Part shown: positions 12,390-24,095 of the stretch, piece by piece
Position numbering within the stretch: the stretch's first letter is position 1
Layout of the letters: each line of letters opens with the position of its first letter
Source: Phallus indusiatus
Taxonomy: Eukaryota > Basidiomycota > Agaricomycetes > Phallales > Phallaceae
NCBI GenBank assembly: GCA_027605045.1
Contig: JAQFWX010000009.1
Coordinates: 124,001-188,000, forward strand
Length of the DNA: 64,000 nucleotides
Direction of reading: 5' to 3'
Made by a program: the position numbers and the translations under genes
The notes under the pieces: generated by a model
The model's database searches: none
The model's input: the letters and a program-made list of their open reading frames with translations, nothing else
What the model was told of the DNA's origin: nothing

Positions 12390-13032
12390 AAAGAAGGAGA
12401 TTGAGCGAGACATTACGTCCAGGGTCCCGATCTAATAATTACAGAAGGCCCGTCATAATCTGAAGCTTCTCCTCAGTCGAATCAGAGCCGATGGGCTCGC
12501 AAGAACTCCATGAATCCATCTCGAAATTAGGAAACATGATATTGCAACAATGATAAGAAGGGAGCATCATCGGAGCCTGTATACACATTACGCATGGAGA
12601 ATCCGTTTGACGTGGAGATTGGCTTACAGCAAATTCTGCCCAGTCTGCTACTTTTAATAGCATCGGAGCGTGATGTTGTTGGAGAAGTGCGAAAGAGCTT
12701 GTAGCAGAAGTTGAATCGCCAATGAGATCCAGCACAATAAAGCTGACTAAGCATCGTCCGTTGTCCGCGAAACAGCGGTGCCGATCCTTCTATCGAGTGC
12801 GGTATTTCGGAAAGATCGTTCTGACTAACATTAATTAAATGGAACGCGACCCAGATGGCCGGGGGTCGATACTTCAGGGTTATTGTCGCAGTGTACAAAT
12901 ATTACAAATTATAACCAACTATATACGTTTCCAACCCACAAAAGTGCTTTGAAACCAGGTTTCGTCAAGTGATTTGTACCTTCCCACTCATGTCAACTCA
13001 AAGATTCAAAGAGATAATAATACGCTCACGTT

Positions 13033-15678
13033 CTAGTTCGTTGACGACTTGCAGACATCTCGTGAAGCATTGGCAAAGGACTTTCCCACCTTCATACATG
13101 TACTCAATATATTTGTCTGAGAAGAAAGTAATTTTCGTTGTGTCAGTCAAATTAGCATGGTATGTTCAAGAACACTTACGATATCTGCTTGAGGGAGAAA
13201 GCTCTCCTTGGCATCACGGAACATATCGTAGACTTCTTCCATCTTTTGGTAAGCACTCCTCGCGAATGGGCCTTCCGGATTGCGAATAACTAATACCCCC
13301 AACATAAACTAAGAGAATAAATGAAGCAGAGTCAAAATCTGGATGTGGCTGGTTTCAAAGATCCGTACAGTAGCTGTCTCGCAATATCTCCAGATAGGAG
13401 TCACCCGTTCAACTGCTCTAGGATGCATATGCCAGACCTCTTTCGTCAAGGTTATAACGGTTGATGCACTTTCGGGTTCGCCCATGCGCTTAAATTAGAA
13501 AAAGGGACAATTATAGCAATGAGATCTCACCTATTATACACCATGGCCACAGATTGTGAAAAGACAAGTGCGTCGTGCGAAGAACAACTCTTGGACGTAG
13601 CATGCCAGAAGTAGGGTCGATGCAAATAAAGTATGGCTATTCAAAAAAAATTAAAAAACAAGACTTGGGAAAATTGATAATCAACGCACCCATCTGTTTA
13701 GACACAGCGACCATGAATCTTTGTAATGTGGCTCCGGGTAGTTCGCCGTTAACAAAATTATTATGCCATTCTAATGACACTGGGACTGGGAATTCTTGTA
13801 TCTGCTTCTCGAATGTCAAAACATCAGCATATATAGCAGGCCGTTCAACACCGAGACTGGTGAGACCCGCCAGTAAACGCGCGAACTCGTATTTCCAAAC
13901 GTAAACTGGAAACAGGTATTACTTAAGATCTAACTTCAATGGCAAAAAATATTTTTTACATTCTGATTTGAACGGTGCCAAGGTTTTAACACTTGAAGGA
14001 ATTTGACAAGCAGCCAATCCAGGAGGTACAGTTGCCGGACGACCTATGGAGAAACTCTGGAAAATAAATATGTAGATAAACATCAGATCACAAAGTTCGA
14101 GGGGGAGCAAGGAGGATTGCTAACCTGCCATATGTCCACAGCATTATACTCCCAAAAGAGTTGTTCATGTCGATTACATTTTCCAGGATCAGTCAAATAT
14201 TGACGACTGTCCCTATCTGAAAAGTGGCTATGAAGGCATATGTTTCAAAATACAGGACGGGTTTGCTAACCTAGACCGATCTACTACCCTCAGTTTCAAA
14301 AAACCACGAACATAAGCACAGTATGAACTTACCCCTTGAAGGAGCCTTAGAATGGATCCTGACAAAACCCAACGTTCCTTAGCACTAGATGGGAATGTCA
14401 ATATATAAGGCGAGATATGAAGCAAGCAAGATTACCTAGAGCTTCCGCCTGGACACAAACGGTAAAACCATATCAACAGCGTCTGAAAAGATATGTATAA
14501 AAACTCAATTGAGTCTGATAATAAATTCCCCTTACCAATGATTGCAGCGCTTCGACAGTCGTTTCAACAGCAATGCAATGGGAAGCCAGCGTCGCTCTAA
14601 CAAGAAGGTGATAAAGCTCTGCTTGAGTAGCAATTGCTTCCGCATCCAAGTCAAGATCAAAAATTGTCCCAATCAGAAATATGGTGCACAGAAGCGATAA
14701 TTTCTTGACATCCATAATTCCTACGAGTTTAGGCTTTAATTTTGACGGATAAAAATAGTCAATTAAATTGTATAGATCGTCTAGCGCAGCAATCATGCAC
14801 CTGTTTAGGACACGAGTGTGAGAACGAGTATTTATTAAAATGATTGATTGTATAACTTACGACCAACTAAAGTGATATAAATAATTGTTTAACAGGGTGC
14901 AGGCGCGGTCATACGAGGGAAGGTAGTCCGCGTAAGTATCAATAGTTAGCGGGCCCTGATCTCGCGGAGGACAAGGAAACAATAGGCTTCGATAGAAGAT
15001 ATGCGGAGGATAATGACTGGAATCCGGCGAATTGTCATCTGGTGATCTGAATCCATTAACACTCGTAATAAGTATATGGCGACGAGACGATTCTTTGTAC
15101 ACTTTCATTTGATCCTATGATACACATCGTTTGCCAACGAACATTGATGCCATTCATAAACAATACATACCTCCGAAGCACCTGTCGGCCCGTACAACTC
15201 CATATTACAAGCGTTTTGCAAATGCTTGATACTGTATTCAAAGGAATCATCCAACATATCTCGATCGTCGAGGAGAAAGCCGGCTTGTGATTCCTTTTTA
15301 TTAGTAGACTCGTTCTCAGATGATGCTGACGATTCCAGTTGGATAATATCGCTGATCAAGTCTCCAGGAATTGAACTGTCTGAGATGGTCGATGGATGCT
15401 CTTTCACCAAGTCTGCGATTGCCTTTTCCAACTCTTGAATACGTAATGACATCTGAGTCAATTTCTCTTGCTGTTGCTTTCGAGAATCCACAGATTCCCT
15501 AGTGAAATTGTATGAAAAATGACGTTTTGGACACCTGAAACCCAAAAAAGCGTACGCATTCTCTACTCTGAACACTGCTTTCAACGCGGAACCATTGTTA
15601 TTCGCTTTTGATTTGATTGGACGGGTTTTGATTTTGACACTGCAAACAAGCAATCAACAGATGAATGTCATTGGACAT
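13033..15678 (-). CDS. Fungal_trans-domain transcription regulator, zinc cluster not intact
   Basis: Likely a nuclear regulator of the Zn2Cys6 class. A dimerisation coiled coil typical of the region after the zinc cluster is clear (RKQQQEKLTQMSLRIQELEKA read as heptads, about 15400-15480). A fungal_trans middle domain follows: LPSYDRACTLLNNYL (about 14910), YHLLVRATLASH and VEALQSLVRGIYYQ (14530-14640), SIGRPATVPPGLAACQIP (about 14030) and HRPYFWHA (about 13590). The last exon ends KSFANASRDVCKSSTN at 13033. The expected N-terminal C-x2-C-x6-C-x5-12-C-x2-C cluster is not seen intact. A frame from ATG 15678 reads ACLQC, then loses the next cysteines and meets TAA. Either an unrecognised upstream exon supplies the cluster or the DNA-binding domain is broken. 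It lies upstream of, and co-directional with, monooxygenase copy 2. Confidence 0.65.
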
Positions 15679-16969
15679 TGTTTGGTCCAAGCTGGACACA
15701 CTTTGATTGGTTCAGAGTATTTACTGCATACGAACTAATTTAGCTCCAGATTTGAAAAGGAGATACAATCTCACAAACCTTGGGTAACCGTAGCTGCAGA
15801 TCCTGGCCTTCAGAAAATAAGATGAAAAATTCCCAGTGAGTTTGATGCTTTACAAAATATCGTATCCGCAAACTTGAAAGAACCCACATTATTATTTGTT
15901 GAAGGCGGTCAGAATTCAAAGCCGTAACGATAACGTTAGCTTCAAGAAAGAAAGGAATTTGTTTCACTACTGAGAATTGACTTTAATGTCGTGAAAAGTT
16001 GTTCATCATGTGTCTCACTTCGGCCTCGGAGGTCGACGCCGGCGCTAGCGCTCATGCAACCCCGAGCCTGCAGTGCACGTCGTGGCCGTGGCAGATTTAA
16101 TTATAGGTCTGGACCAGGGGACTACTTGGGACTACCTGAGACTACAATCGGATACATATCGGCGAATCTTGAGCTTGTTAACACTCGAATTTAATGTTGG
16201 CAACTGCCAACCCGAATTACCTTGTAATGTAATTGTGACACCCAGCCTCGAGTCAATTCATTTGAACGATGGCACGGCTTTCATGTCATATCATAGTAGG
16301 ATTACCGTCACCCCGCGGAGTTGTAGGTGAATGGTTCAAAATGAAACCAGACATGAAAACGAGATGGTGACTGAGCTGAAGGATCCGTCAGTGTCGTCCC
16401 AGAACCCCGTTTTCTCTTATAGGTTGGATTGAGCTTGTGATCAGAGATTGAATTAAAGTTTAAAGTTCAGAGGGCACTTCAATGGATTGCGCTTTACATA
16501 TCGATCACAAGTGACGAAAATAGGAAGGTATATATATACTCCACAATTGAAGATGCGTGGTCTCAGTAACACAAATATCAAACATACACTTATCAGACAC
16601 AGTGCCCAAAGGGTGTGCTTAGCGCATTTCTTAACGAATCCATCTCACAAGTCACGACGAATCATCTCGTTATGTTTTCTATACGTATCTATGCTTACAC
16701 GCAAGGTCACCGGCCTTGTAAATATTCGATTAGCAGGGAAATAACTGCTGATTAGGAAAATAAAAATTCGAAGATATGTATGTAATACCGATGGTCATAA
16801 AAGTAATACAAGTTGTCAGCGGCGTAAGAAAATCATAAAAGAAAACTAGTGTGCTGGAGTAAGCATGATACACGGAGAAGGGAGAAAGCATTAAAAATCA
16901 ATGCAAAAATTTTAGAAAAAATAATTGAATGTCCAATTGGGGCAAAACATAGGAAAGCACCAGTGGAAC
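15679..16969. other. Intergenic stretch, no supported gene
   Basis: Separates the regulator from the DUF7702-like gene. Small open frames (15991-16194, 16073-16330, 16487-16744 on plus; 15740-15967 on minus) lack recognisable motifs. The regulator promoter, and possibly a missed zinc-cluster exon, would lie in the left part. Confidence 0.45.
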
Positions 16970-17923
16970 TTAGGCCATTGGATATCCGGAGTCCACGTCT
17001 TTGCGCACTGGGATGGAAAGACCAGTGACGATGTAGATGACCACGACAATATACTCCATTAATAGGCCCATGAATACGAAGAATTGCCATTCGCCAAAAA
17101 TTGGGGAGAACTTATTTGTGGGACCGAAATCTGAAAGGAGACCGTAGATAATCCTGACACAGAGCGGAACGAGCGCCACTGAGATACCGGCGAGGAGCTA
17201 CACATGAAAGCGATCATAAGTAAAGGATCCTTATGGTTGTCTCGTTTGTTTTTCACTTACTTTACGGAAGTTCGCAGGAATGCGCTGTGCTTCTCTCCAC
17301 AGAAGTAGATGGAAGAGTGCCAAGAAAACGTATACGGCCAGGAATAAGATAATGGCCGCTTTAACCAACGTTCTTCCAGAGTTCATAGTCGACACACTGT
17401 TACCTGAAGATTCGTCTGAACCGCCGATGATACCCAAGATCAAACCGACGATGAGGGGCACACGAGATAAGGCCAGCGGCCTGTCGAGTGGATGGTCGAT
17501 AGAAGCAGCTCTAATGAAGAAAAAAAAAGAAAAAAGGTTTGATAAATGTTGGCATTGTAACACTAGATAGTTACTTACATTCCCGATACAAACGCGTGGG
17601 TTGCCAATAAGAGAGGTGTCAAACCAATTCCAGTAAGTATCGAGGCCACTACGACAATTCCCGAGGAGGGATTAGACTCTGCATGAGAGACAACTGTCAA
17701 TATGCCTCCAACCAAACGGACTGAATCAATGTTTTTAGTATGTATATGGTTGGATGCATGACATGGTTTTTTTTTACTCACACATTGCGAACGTAAAGAG
17801 AAACAGCCAGCCAAGTCTTCTACTGAATCCATGTCTCAAAGTGACGATAAAGGTGACAACCGCAATGGGAATATAGAAGACCACTTGGGCAATTGCGACC
17901 CTTCCGAAAGGACCTAATGTCAT
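16970..17923 (-). CDS. DUF7702-like multi-pass (about 7 TM) membrane protein A
   Basis: Four exons (start MTLGPFGRVAIAQVVFYIP at 17923, stop at 16970) encode about 255 residues, nearly all in hydrophobic segments. Conserved family-type blocks are TLRHGFSRRLGW (end of TM1), SNPSSGIVVVASILTGIGLTP, PLLLATHAFV, a long TM containing LFHLLLWREAQRIPANFRK, and the final TM MEYIVVVIYIVTGL. The loop GGSDESSGNSVSTMNSGRTL is Ser/Gly-rich. Function is unknown. The topology resembles small fungal 7-TM proteins (DUF7702 or RTA1-like), and assignment to DUF7702 rests on remembered motifs. It is a paralog of the divergently transcribed gene at 19318, with the same intron positions. Confidence 0.75.
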
Positions 17924-19317
17924 TTTAGGCGTTTAAGACTATGGAAGAAGGAGGAAGGGGGGGAGGGAGAGGAGGAAGAGGGATGTTTATATGAAGGGGT
18001 AAGGGTTTGTGATGCGACATTTATATATCACATTAGGCTTGAAACCTTGGGGTACTCTCCCGAGGGACCGGCATCAGTATTAGCGATGGAGATACATTCC
18101 CTAGATTTGCGCCATGGATTGCTGCGCGAGAGTTGCTGCGAGATTTACCAAAAAAAGAGTGATACCAGTGATTCACGCGCGCCCTATAGGAAGGAAGACT
18201 CTAAACGTTTGAAAAACGGGAGGCGATGCGTGACGCAGTTTGTCCGAGAGACGTGCATCACACATCCCATCCCGGCACAGATCCATCGCAGTCAGCTTAT
18301 CGTGTCAGAGATTGCATTTCTATTGCTTCTTTTGCTTCGTCTGGCTTTGTATTGTCACTCCGCTCCGCAGCGGACGTTTCTCTTGAAATGTTGGGTCAAG
18401 AGTGGTTGTGACGAGGCAACGAGACAACGTTTCCCTTTTCTTAAAACGGTCTATTCGTGGACAATCACAGCGTGTTGAAAAGCACCGGAGTTGGGCTGAA
18501 TTTACCTCTGGGCAGTATGTCGACGAATTGAGGAGATTGTCGGCTGGGGGTCCGGCACAGGTAGCGTTCAATGTGCAAAGGGAGTGGCGAATGATGATAC
18601 GAGATTATCCGCCCGGCACGCAACGAAACACCGAATGGGGTGACAATGGCGCTAGAGAATTCAAATAATATATCAAACCAGATCAGATGGAAGTCTGCCA
18701 AAAAAATTCGTCAATACTGAAGGTTGGAGCATGGGCACTTTGAGAATACTGTGTTTTCTGAATTGAGGAAGTCTTTTTAAAAAAATAGGGCGAAGAGAGT
18801 TTTTGTGGCCAAAAGTCAAAACTCGAATGCTGGAAACAGTCTAACGATAATTGTCTAGAAAAGCGAGCAAGAGATAATAGGAAACCACCGCGACTGGCTT
18901 GCACCGCCTTGCGAGTGACGTCGGACTGTGACAGGGTGACAGAGTGACAGAAGTGCAGTACTACAAGGATCAATCATACCAGCCTCCAACTATGAAGTTG
19001 CCTTGTGTTGCACGCACCTTTCAGCAACTGCGCTTCGGAAACCGGTGAAATTAGTCGCCCTATTATTGTCTCTATTTATTTAATGCCGCATCGCCATGCT
19101 ATCCAATTCGGAAAATCAGCCTAGGCTAGGTTGCGCAGTTCCGCCGCTTAAAGGATCCTCGTTTCGTATTGGCTTCCAGTACTAGCACGTCTTCGCAGTC
19201 CAATACCCCACTGAGTACCCTGAGGCGTTAAAACCGCTTTACTTTTTCTCATATTTCTTCCATCATCTTTTCCCCCCCCCACTCGTATCCCCCAACTTCG
19301 CCAGCCTTGTTTTCACG
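17924..19317. other. Shared divergent promoter region of the two DUF7702-like genes
   Basis: Head-to-head intergenic region of 1.4 kb. A 143-codon frame (18047-18478) and shorter ones on both strands show no recognisable domain. A C-rich tract (TTTTCCCCCCCCCAC near 19270) precedes the right-hand start and would lie in its leader. Confidence 0.5.
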
Positions 19318-20323
19318 ATGCTAGACGCCTTTGGAAAGCTTGCTATTGTTGAGATAATTGCGTATATCCCACTCGCACTAGTTTCATTCTTTGTGACATT
19401 ACGATATGGGTTCAGTCGAAAGGGTGGTTGGGTTCTTCTCCTAGGCTTCGCTATAAGTAAGCTCTCTTTTTTTCTGCCAGTGTTCCCTCAGCTAACATGT
19501 CGTGATCTATAGTACGGTCTTTGGGTGCTATTTTGACAATAGTATCGGAGGAAGAATCAAACCCATCGTCAGGCATACTTACGGCAGCTGGAATCTTGCA
19601 AGCCCTTGGCCTCAGCCCTCTACTTCTAGCCACACATGCCTTCGTAACTCAATTGTAAGCAGCGCTAATTCGCTATTCAGTCTTCATCACGTCATGTACT
19701 TACTGTGTCATCGGCAACGTCAAATAGATCTGACAGAGCTTTACCAAACCTTTCTCGAATCTTACATTTAGTTCGGATACTAATCGTTGTTGGTATCATC
19801 TTCGCTGTCCTTGGAGGAATAGACCAAGCACCAGGCAATTCTGCTTCCAAAATGAACTCCGGTCACAATCTTTCCAAGATCGGCACTGCCCTTTTCTTGG
19901 GCGGTTATATCGCCATTTTTGGCATTCATGTGCTGTTGTGGACCGTGAAAAGCGAGCTGCCACCTGTTCACCGTAAAGTAAGTTTGCCTTCAGCGCCATT
20001 TTCACCATGAGGACATTCATACTAATGGTGTTCATAACTAGTTCCTGCGTAATATCTCTATCGCCTTACCCTTCCTCGCTGTGCGAGTCGCCTACTCCAT
20101 GCTGAGCGCTTTCAACCCCCCAAACTCGGAATTCTCAACAACCCACGGCAAATGGCAGATCTATCTGGTCATGACTTTGATCATGGAATTCATCGTCGTA
20201 TGCATCTATATGGTTTCCGGGCTTACCATTCCCTTGAATGACGATGCCTCTGGCTCATATGACTCTGTCGAACCGCTTCAAGAGATGCCTTGGAAACCGC
20301 AGCAGTATTATGTCAGGAGATAA
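19318..20323 (+). CDS. DUF7702-like multi-pass (about 7 TM) membrane protein B
   Basis: Paralog of the gene at 16970-17923. It starts MLDAFGKLAIVEIIAYIP at 19318 and has four exons. It shares TLRYGFSRKGGW, SNPSSGILTAAGILQALGL, SPLLLATHAFV, GNSASKMNSGHNL, IHVLLWTVKSELPPVHRK and MEFIVVCIYMVSGLTIP. It ends in a short hydrophilic tail with EPLQEMPWKPQQYYVRR and a stop at 20323. Estimated length is about 270 residues. The overlapping long frames at 19502-19771 and 20238-20453 are shadows. The function is not known, and the conserved Trp/Arg loop residues suggest a receptor- or transporter-like fold (inference). Confidence 0.77.
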
Positions 20324-20947
20324 GGCTTCACCCCCTGTTTTCAATGATACCATATGGGCCTTTATAAATTATTTCTTTTCTTTTTTATCAAATCGATCCG
20401 GCAGGTACCACTCAACTCTGTCATCATATGTATACGTATGTATACTCGGATAACTCGGGGATCGGTGGTGACTGCCCTTAATTCCCGTAATGGGAGACTA
20501 TCACATCTACATGGACAAAAATTCCCTCGCTGGATTTTCCCTTTCGCGCTTGTGATGTAGACTTCTATGGTCAAATGACGCGTCTGGGGGGAGATAGCCA
20601 TCCTGCATGTACTCTCACAATGAGCTACGAAAAAATCGAGCTAGTTGCTTGTTCCCTGGCTTGTTCTGTACCTGTACAGTCTTTACTGGTTTAATAGCAA
20701 TTCATGGACATTAAAATGTGGCACAAATTATGATCAATTTCTAAAAATTAGAAAAGCAAGAAAGAACCAGAGCACGTATCGTGACAATATACTGCAATTT
20801 GAATTGAATTTAGATCAACAGACCACATGGTAAACGAAGCATGCCCCATTCAAAATTACTAAAGGCGCCTCGTTCTTTCTTCTAAAAACAGATAACAACA
20901 GATCATTATCGCATATCGCCCTCGTTCCACTTGCGTTTATCGGGCTT

Positions 20948-20956
20948 ATCTGATAA
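20948..20956 (+). promoter_or_regulatory. ATCTGATAA, iron-responsive GATA-factor site
   Basis: Exact match to ATCWGATAA, the site bound by fungal SreA/Sre1/Urbs1-type iron-sensing GATA repressors. It lies about 645 bases upstream of ferric reductase 1 (21601) in TTATCTGATAAAA. Binding is inferred from the family. Confidence 0.6.
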
Positions 20957-21001
20957 AAAAAGTAGCCGAAAAGGGATCAGCTGCCTCATCTTATCAATCT
21001 T

Positions 21002-21010
21002 ATCAGATAA
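21002..21010 (+). promoter_or_regulatory. ATCAGATAA, iron-responsive GATA-factor site
   Basis: Second exact ATCWGATAA match, 46 bases after the first, in TCTTATCAGATAAAAAAC. Paired sites are typical of iron-regulated fungal promoters. Confidence 0.6.
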
Positions 21011-21600
21011 AAAACTATCAAGCGCTCAATATTCTCGGCTGTAAGGTCAGCCCTGCAGGCGTTCGATTTCGAATTCAGTCCGAAGAAGAACTTTATAAAC
21101 AAGATATGATATGGTGAGGCGGAATTCTTCTTCAATTCAATATCATTTTATTAAATTGGTATTTAAGAGACTGCGCATTTCCTTGTGCTACAGAACCTGT
21201 CACCTCATCTTGGCACGTAACCTTCCTTACTTTTTCAACAGGGGGAACACCTCACCTGTTCTGACAGAATGTTTATATCAGGCAACGGGAACAAGATGGT
21301 CGGATCGGACAGCACGTTTTATTTTTGATTTTTAAAAAAAACAAGACCTAACGTGATCGTCTCTGTGTGAAAAAAAAGTTCTTTTTAGCGTAGTAGTCAA
21401 AAAGAAGCCCGTTTTAAAATCACCCGGTGTAAGGCTAGTAGACAACTCATCCGAACCATTTTAATAGAACGAGATGAATGCGCAGCAGTTGTACTGGCAA
21501 CTGGCTCTCCATTTATTAAGTCGTTTGTTTTTTGTATACTCTTTTTTTTTCTTCACCCCATCTTTCCCCTTTCTCGCGTAATCCTTCGAACTACCTTACT

Positions 21601-24095
21601 ATGCCAAGCAACGACCCCAATAGTATCTTGAGTAACGCAAGGGATACGTCCTACCCCAATCAAGTCTGGTGGTTTTTAGCCTCCTTCATCGCCCTCGTAT
21701 CTTTATACCATTTCACCGCTCTCCTGTTCTCCCGCAACCATAAATCCGCGAGAACAGATCCCGAACAGACAACTGATATCAGCACGAATAAAATTTCCTT
21801 AAGACGTCTACTTTCTGCCATTCAAGAGACAGTGTCCATTCTGCTCTACCGATACACCGTTCCTCTGGGCAACAACAATCGATTGAACTGGGCTGAAATC
21901 AGCGTCGTCACTGGATATATCATCGTCGTTCTCACCTGGACCTTCGTAAACTGTCAGTTCATGACTTTCCATTCTCACCAATTCAATTCTATCACTCACG
22001 CCGCGATAGCATATGATAGCGATACGGGTTTGAAAATCGATCCAAATTATTATGCGGATCGAGCTGGTAACATAGTCGCCTCACACATCCCATTGATTGT
22101 TCTCCTTTCCGGAAAAAACAATCTCCTGTCTCGTAGGTTTTCCCTGTTTTATGTTGCTGTTCGCTAATTGATTTGGTTCCATTTTGACCAAAGTTATCAC
22201 CGGGATAAGCTTCGAAAAGGTTTATCTGTTTTGACATCACTGTCCATGATCAGTAAAAGTCCTAATCTGTTTATTTTAGTTGCATATACTTCACCGAGCC
22301 ATAGCTAGATTTTCCGTCGTCCTTATTTTGATCCATGCATGTGGAAGAGTACGTCCTTTCGAGTTCCAAAATTGGACGAAAAAACTAATGCAGATCCTGC
22401 CGCGTTTAGATTAGCTTAGGGTAATAGCTTAGTGCCTACTTGATGGAAAGGTATTAATACCTTTTTCACTTAGATTGACGGGCGGCGACGCCATTACCAA
22501 CGGGTGGTTACGAATGGGAATTGCAGCCTTCGCGGCATGGGTAATTCTCGTGGTCATGTTCATCAAGCCCCTGCGAACGCGATTCTACAACATATTTGTA
22601 TCCGTGCACATCGTGTTTTCATTGTATGTTTTTTTCTCAATGTTCAGCGGCATACTTGTATCAATGGGCTAAATGACTGGCAGGATGATTCTCATAGGTT
22701 TATACTACCACATTATGGGTGCAGGAGGGTAAGCTAGTTTTTTCTCTCTTTAATAAAATAAGAGTGGAAACTCACGAAAAAAATTGGCAGATATCAAAAT
22801 TATCTGATTCCAGCCTACGTTTTCTGGGCATTGGACAGAGTTCTCCGAATCGCGCGAATCATCTGGAACAACAGGGGCATTCATCCGAGTCCAATCAAAG
22901 CCGAGGTCATATCTTCTGACATGATCAAACTGAGCATTCATCAAAAGATGTCTTGGAAAGCGGGTCAAAGCGCGTACATCACCATTCCAACAATATCATG
23001 GTTACCATTCGAAAGCCACCCATTCACGATTGCCACTATTCCCACAACTGAGACCGGCGTGCCGAGCGAGCTCGTTTTTCTCGTGAAAGTCCGAAACGGC
23101 TTTACGAAACGTTTGTACCAAGCTATCGCTATCGCGCAAGAACGGAACAAGGAACTCCAGCTCAACGCGTTTATCGACGGACCATATGGCTCTCCGTCCG
23201 ACTTGACGGCATTTTCGGAAGTTATTATTATTACGGGTTTGTCCTGCCACGTTTATTTTTTCTCCCTCACCTGGTGTTCATCTTGATGATCAGGTGGATC
23301 TGGCATTTCCTTCGGATTGCCTCTGTTGCATAATATTGCGAGGTGAGCGAATTTAACGTTACATTATTTGAGGTACTCACCATCATCACATCTCCAGAAA
23401 AGTGGAAAACAATCAGTCGGCATGCGTTTCAGTTTTGTTAGTTTGGGCGGTAGCCACCGCAGAGCTCAGTACGCATTTCATCTAAAATGCGAGGCGTAGT
23501 CAGTTAGTTAATCCGTATATCATCAACAGATGTCGAGGGTAACTACGGATGGGTCCTCGATTCCTTGAATGAGGTGATACAGCACGCGCCGCCTTCATTG
23601 CGAATCCGTATACGCCTTTACGCGACTCGTGAAACGTCCTCTGTCGCGTCGTTGAACGAAGTGTCCGACAAAGAAAAAGACGACGCGAAGAAAATGGCCT
23701 ATTCAGCTGATGTAGAGAAGGTGTCCAGTCCAACGGGGTCAGAGGCTGACCGAATCGCGCTTACTCGTGGAAGACCAAATATTCAATCGCTGCTTGAAGA
23801 GGAGATATCTTGCGCAGATAGTGCTGTTTCAGTAAATGGTACGTCATGGCTGAATTAATGACTAGGAAAAAAATATTTACTAGTTTATTAAAAAAATAAA
23901 TAGTGGCTGGTCCTCCTAGCATGGTCGAAGATGTGCGCAGAGCCCTCCGGTTCAAGCACATCACTCCGAAGGCGACGCTGAAAGGATATCCGAGGGTTTA
24001 CCTGCATACTGAGCCATACGAAATTGCCGTAAGAAGGATTTTCATTTTCATGATCAAGCCAATAACGCCAATTTGTTTGATGCTTTTTCTAGTGA
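21601..24095 (+). CDS. FRE-type ferric/cupric reductase 1
   Basis: Plasma-membrane heme/FAD protein that moves electrons from NADPH to extracellular Fe(III) or Cu(II) before uptake. It starts MPSNDPNSILSNARDT at 21601. The N-terminal half holds the transmembrane ferric-reductase domain, with candidate heme histidines in LHILHRAIARFSVVLILIHA (about 22290) and YNIFVSVHIVFS (about 22600). The FAD-binding domain has WKAGQSAYIT and HPFTIAT (22960-23040), then FIDGPYGSP. The NADPH site GGSGISFGLPLLHN spans an intron at about 23300. A hydrophilic insert rich in Lys, Asp and Ser (about 23640-23760) interrupts the NADPH lobe. The last coding exon ends PYEIA, and an intron joins it directly to TGA at 24093. 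It is paralogous to the gene at 25721, and two iron-type GATA sites lie upstream. Confidence 0.85.

Larger units (their letters stand above)
10920..12771 (-). repeat. Right arm of inverted segmental duplication (monooxygenase copy 2 plus upstream)
   Basis: Reverse-complement counterpart of 5113-6949. The upstream part (12310-12771) keeps the TATA region, the leader and the GGATTC/GTAAGCC and CGCGGACAACGGAC patches. Indels shift any reading frame between the copies, so conservation there is not protein-driven. The arms are about 4.0 kb apart with the acetamidase in the loop. Confidence 0.85.
20324..21600. other. Upstream region of ferric reductase 1
   Basis: 1.28 kb intergenic. The right part carries two exact iron-type GATA sites (listed separately) and additional GATAA cores (AGATAACA at about 20889). 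No gene was recognised in the small frames. Confidence 0.55.

Noticed and set aside
18047..18478. 143-codon frame in the divergent DUF7702-like promoter
   Set aside because: No recognisable domain, overlaps other-frame ORFs, no coding bias.
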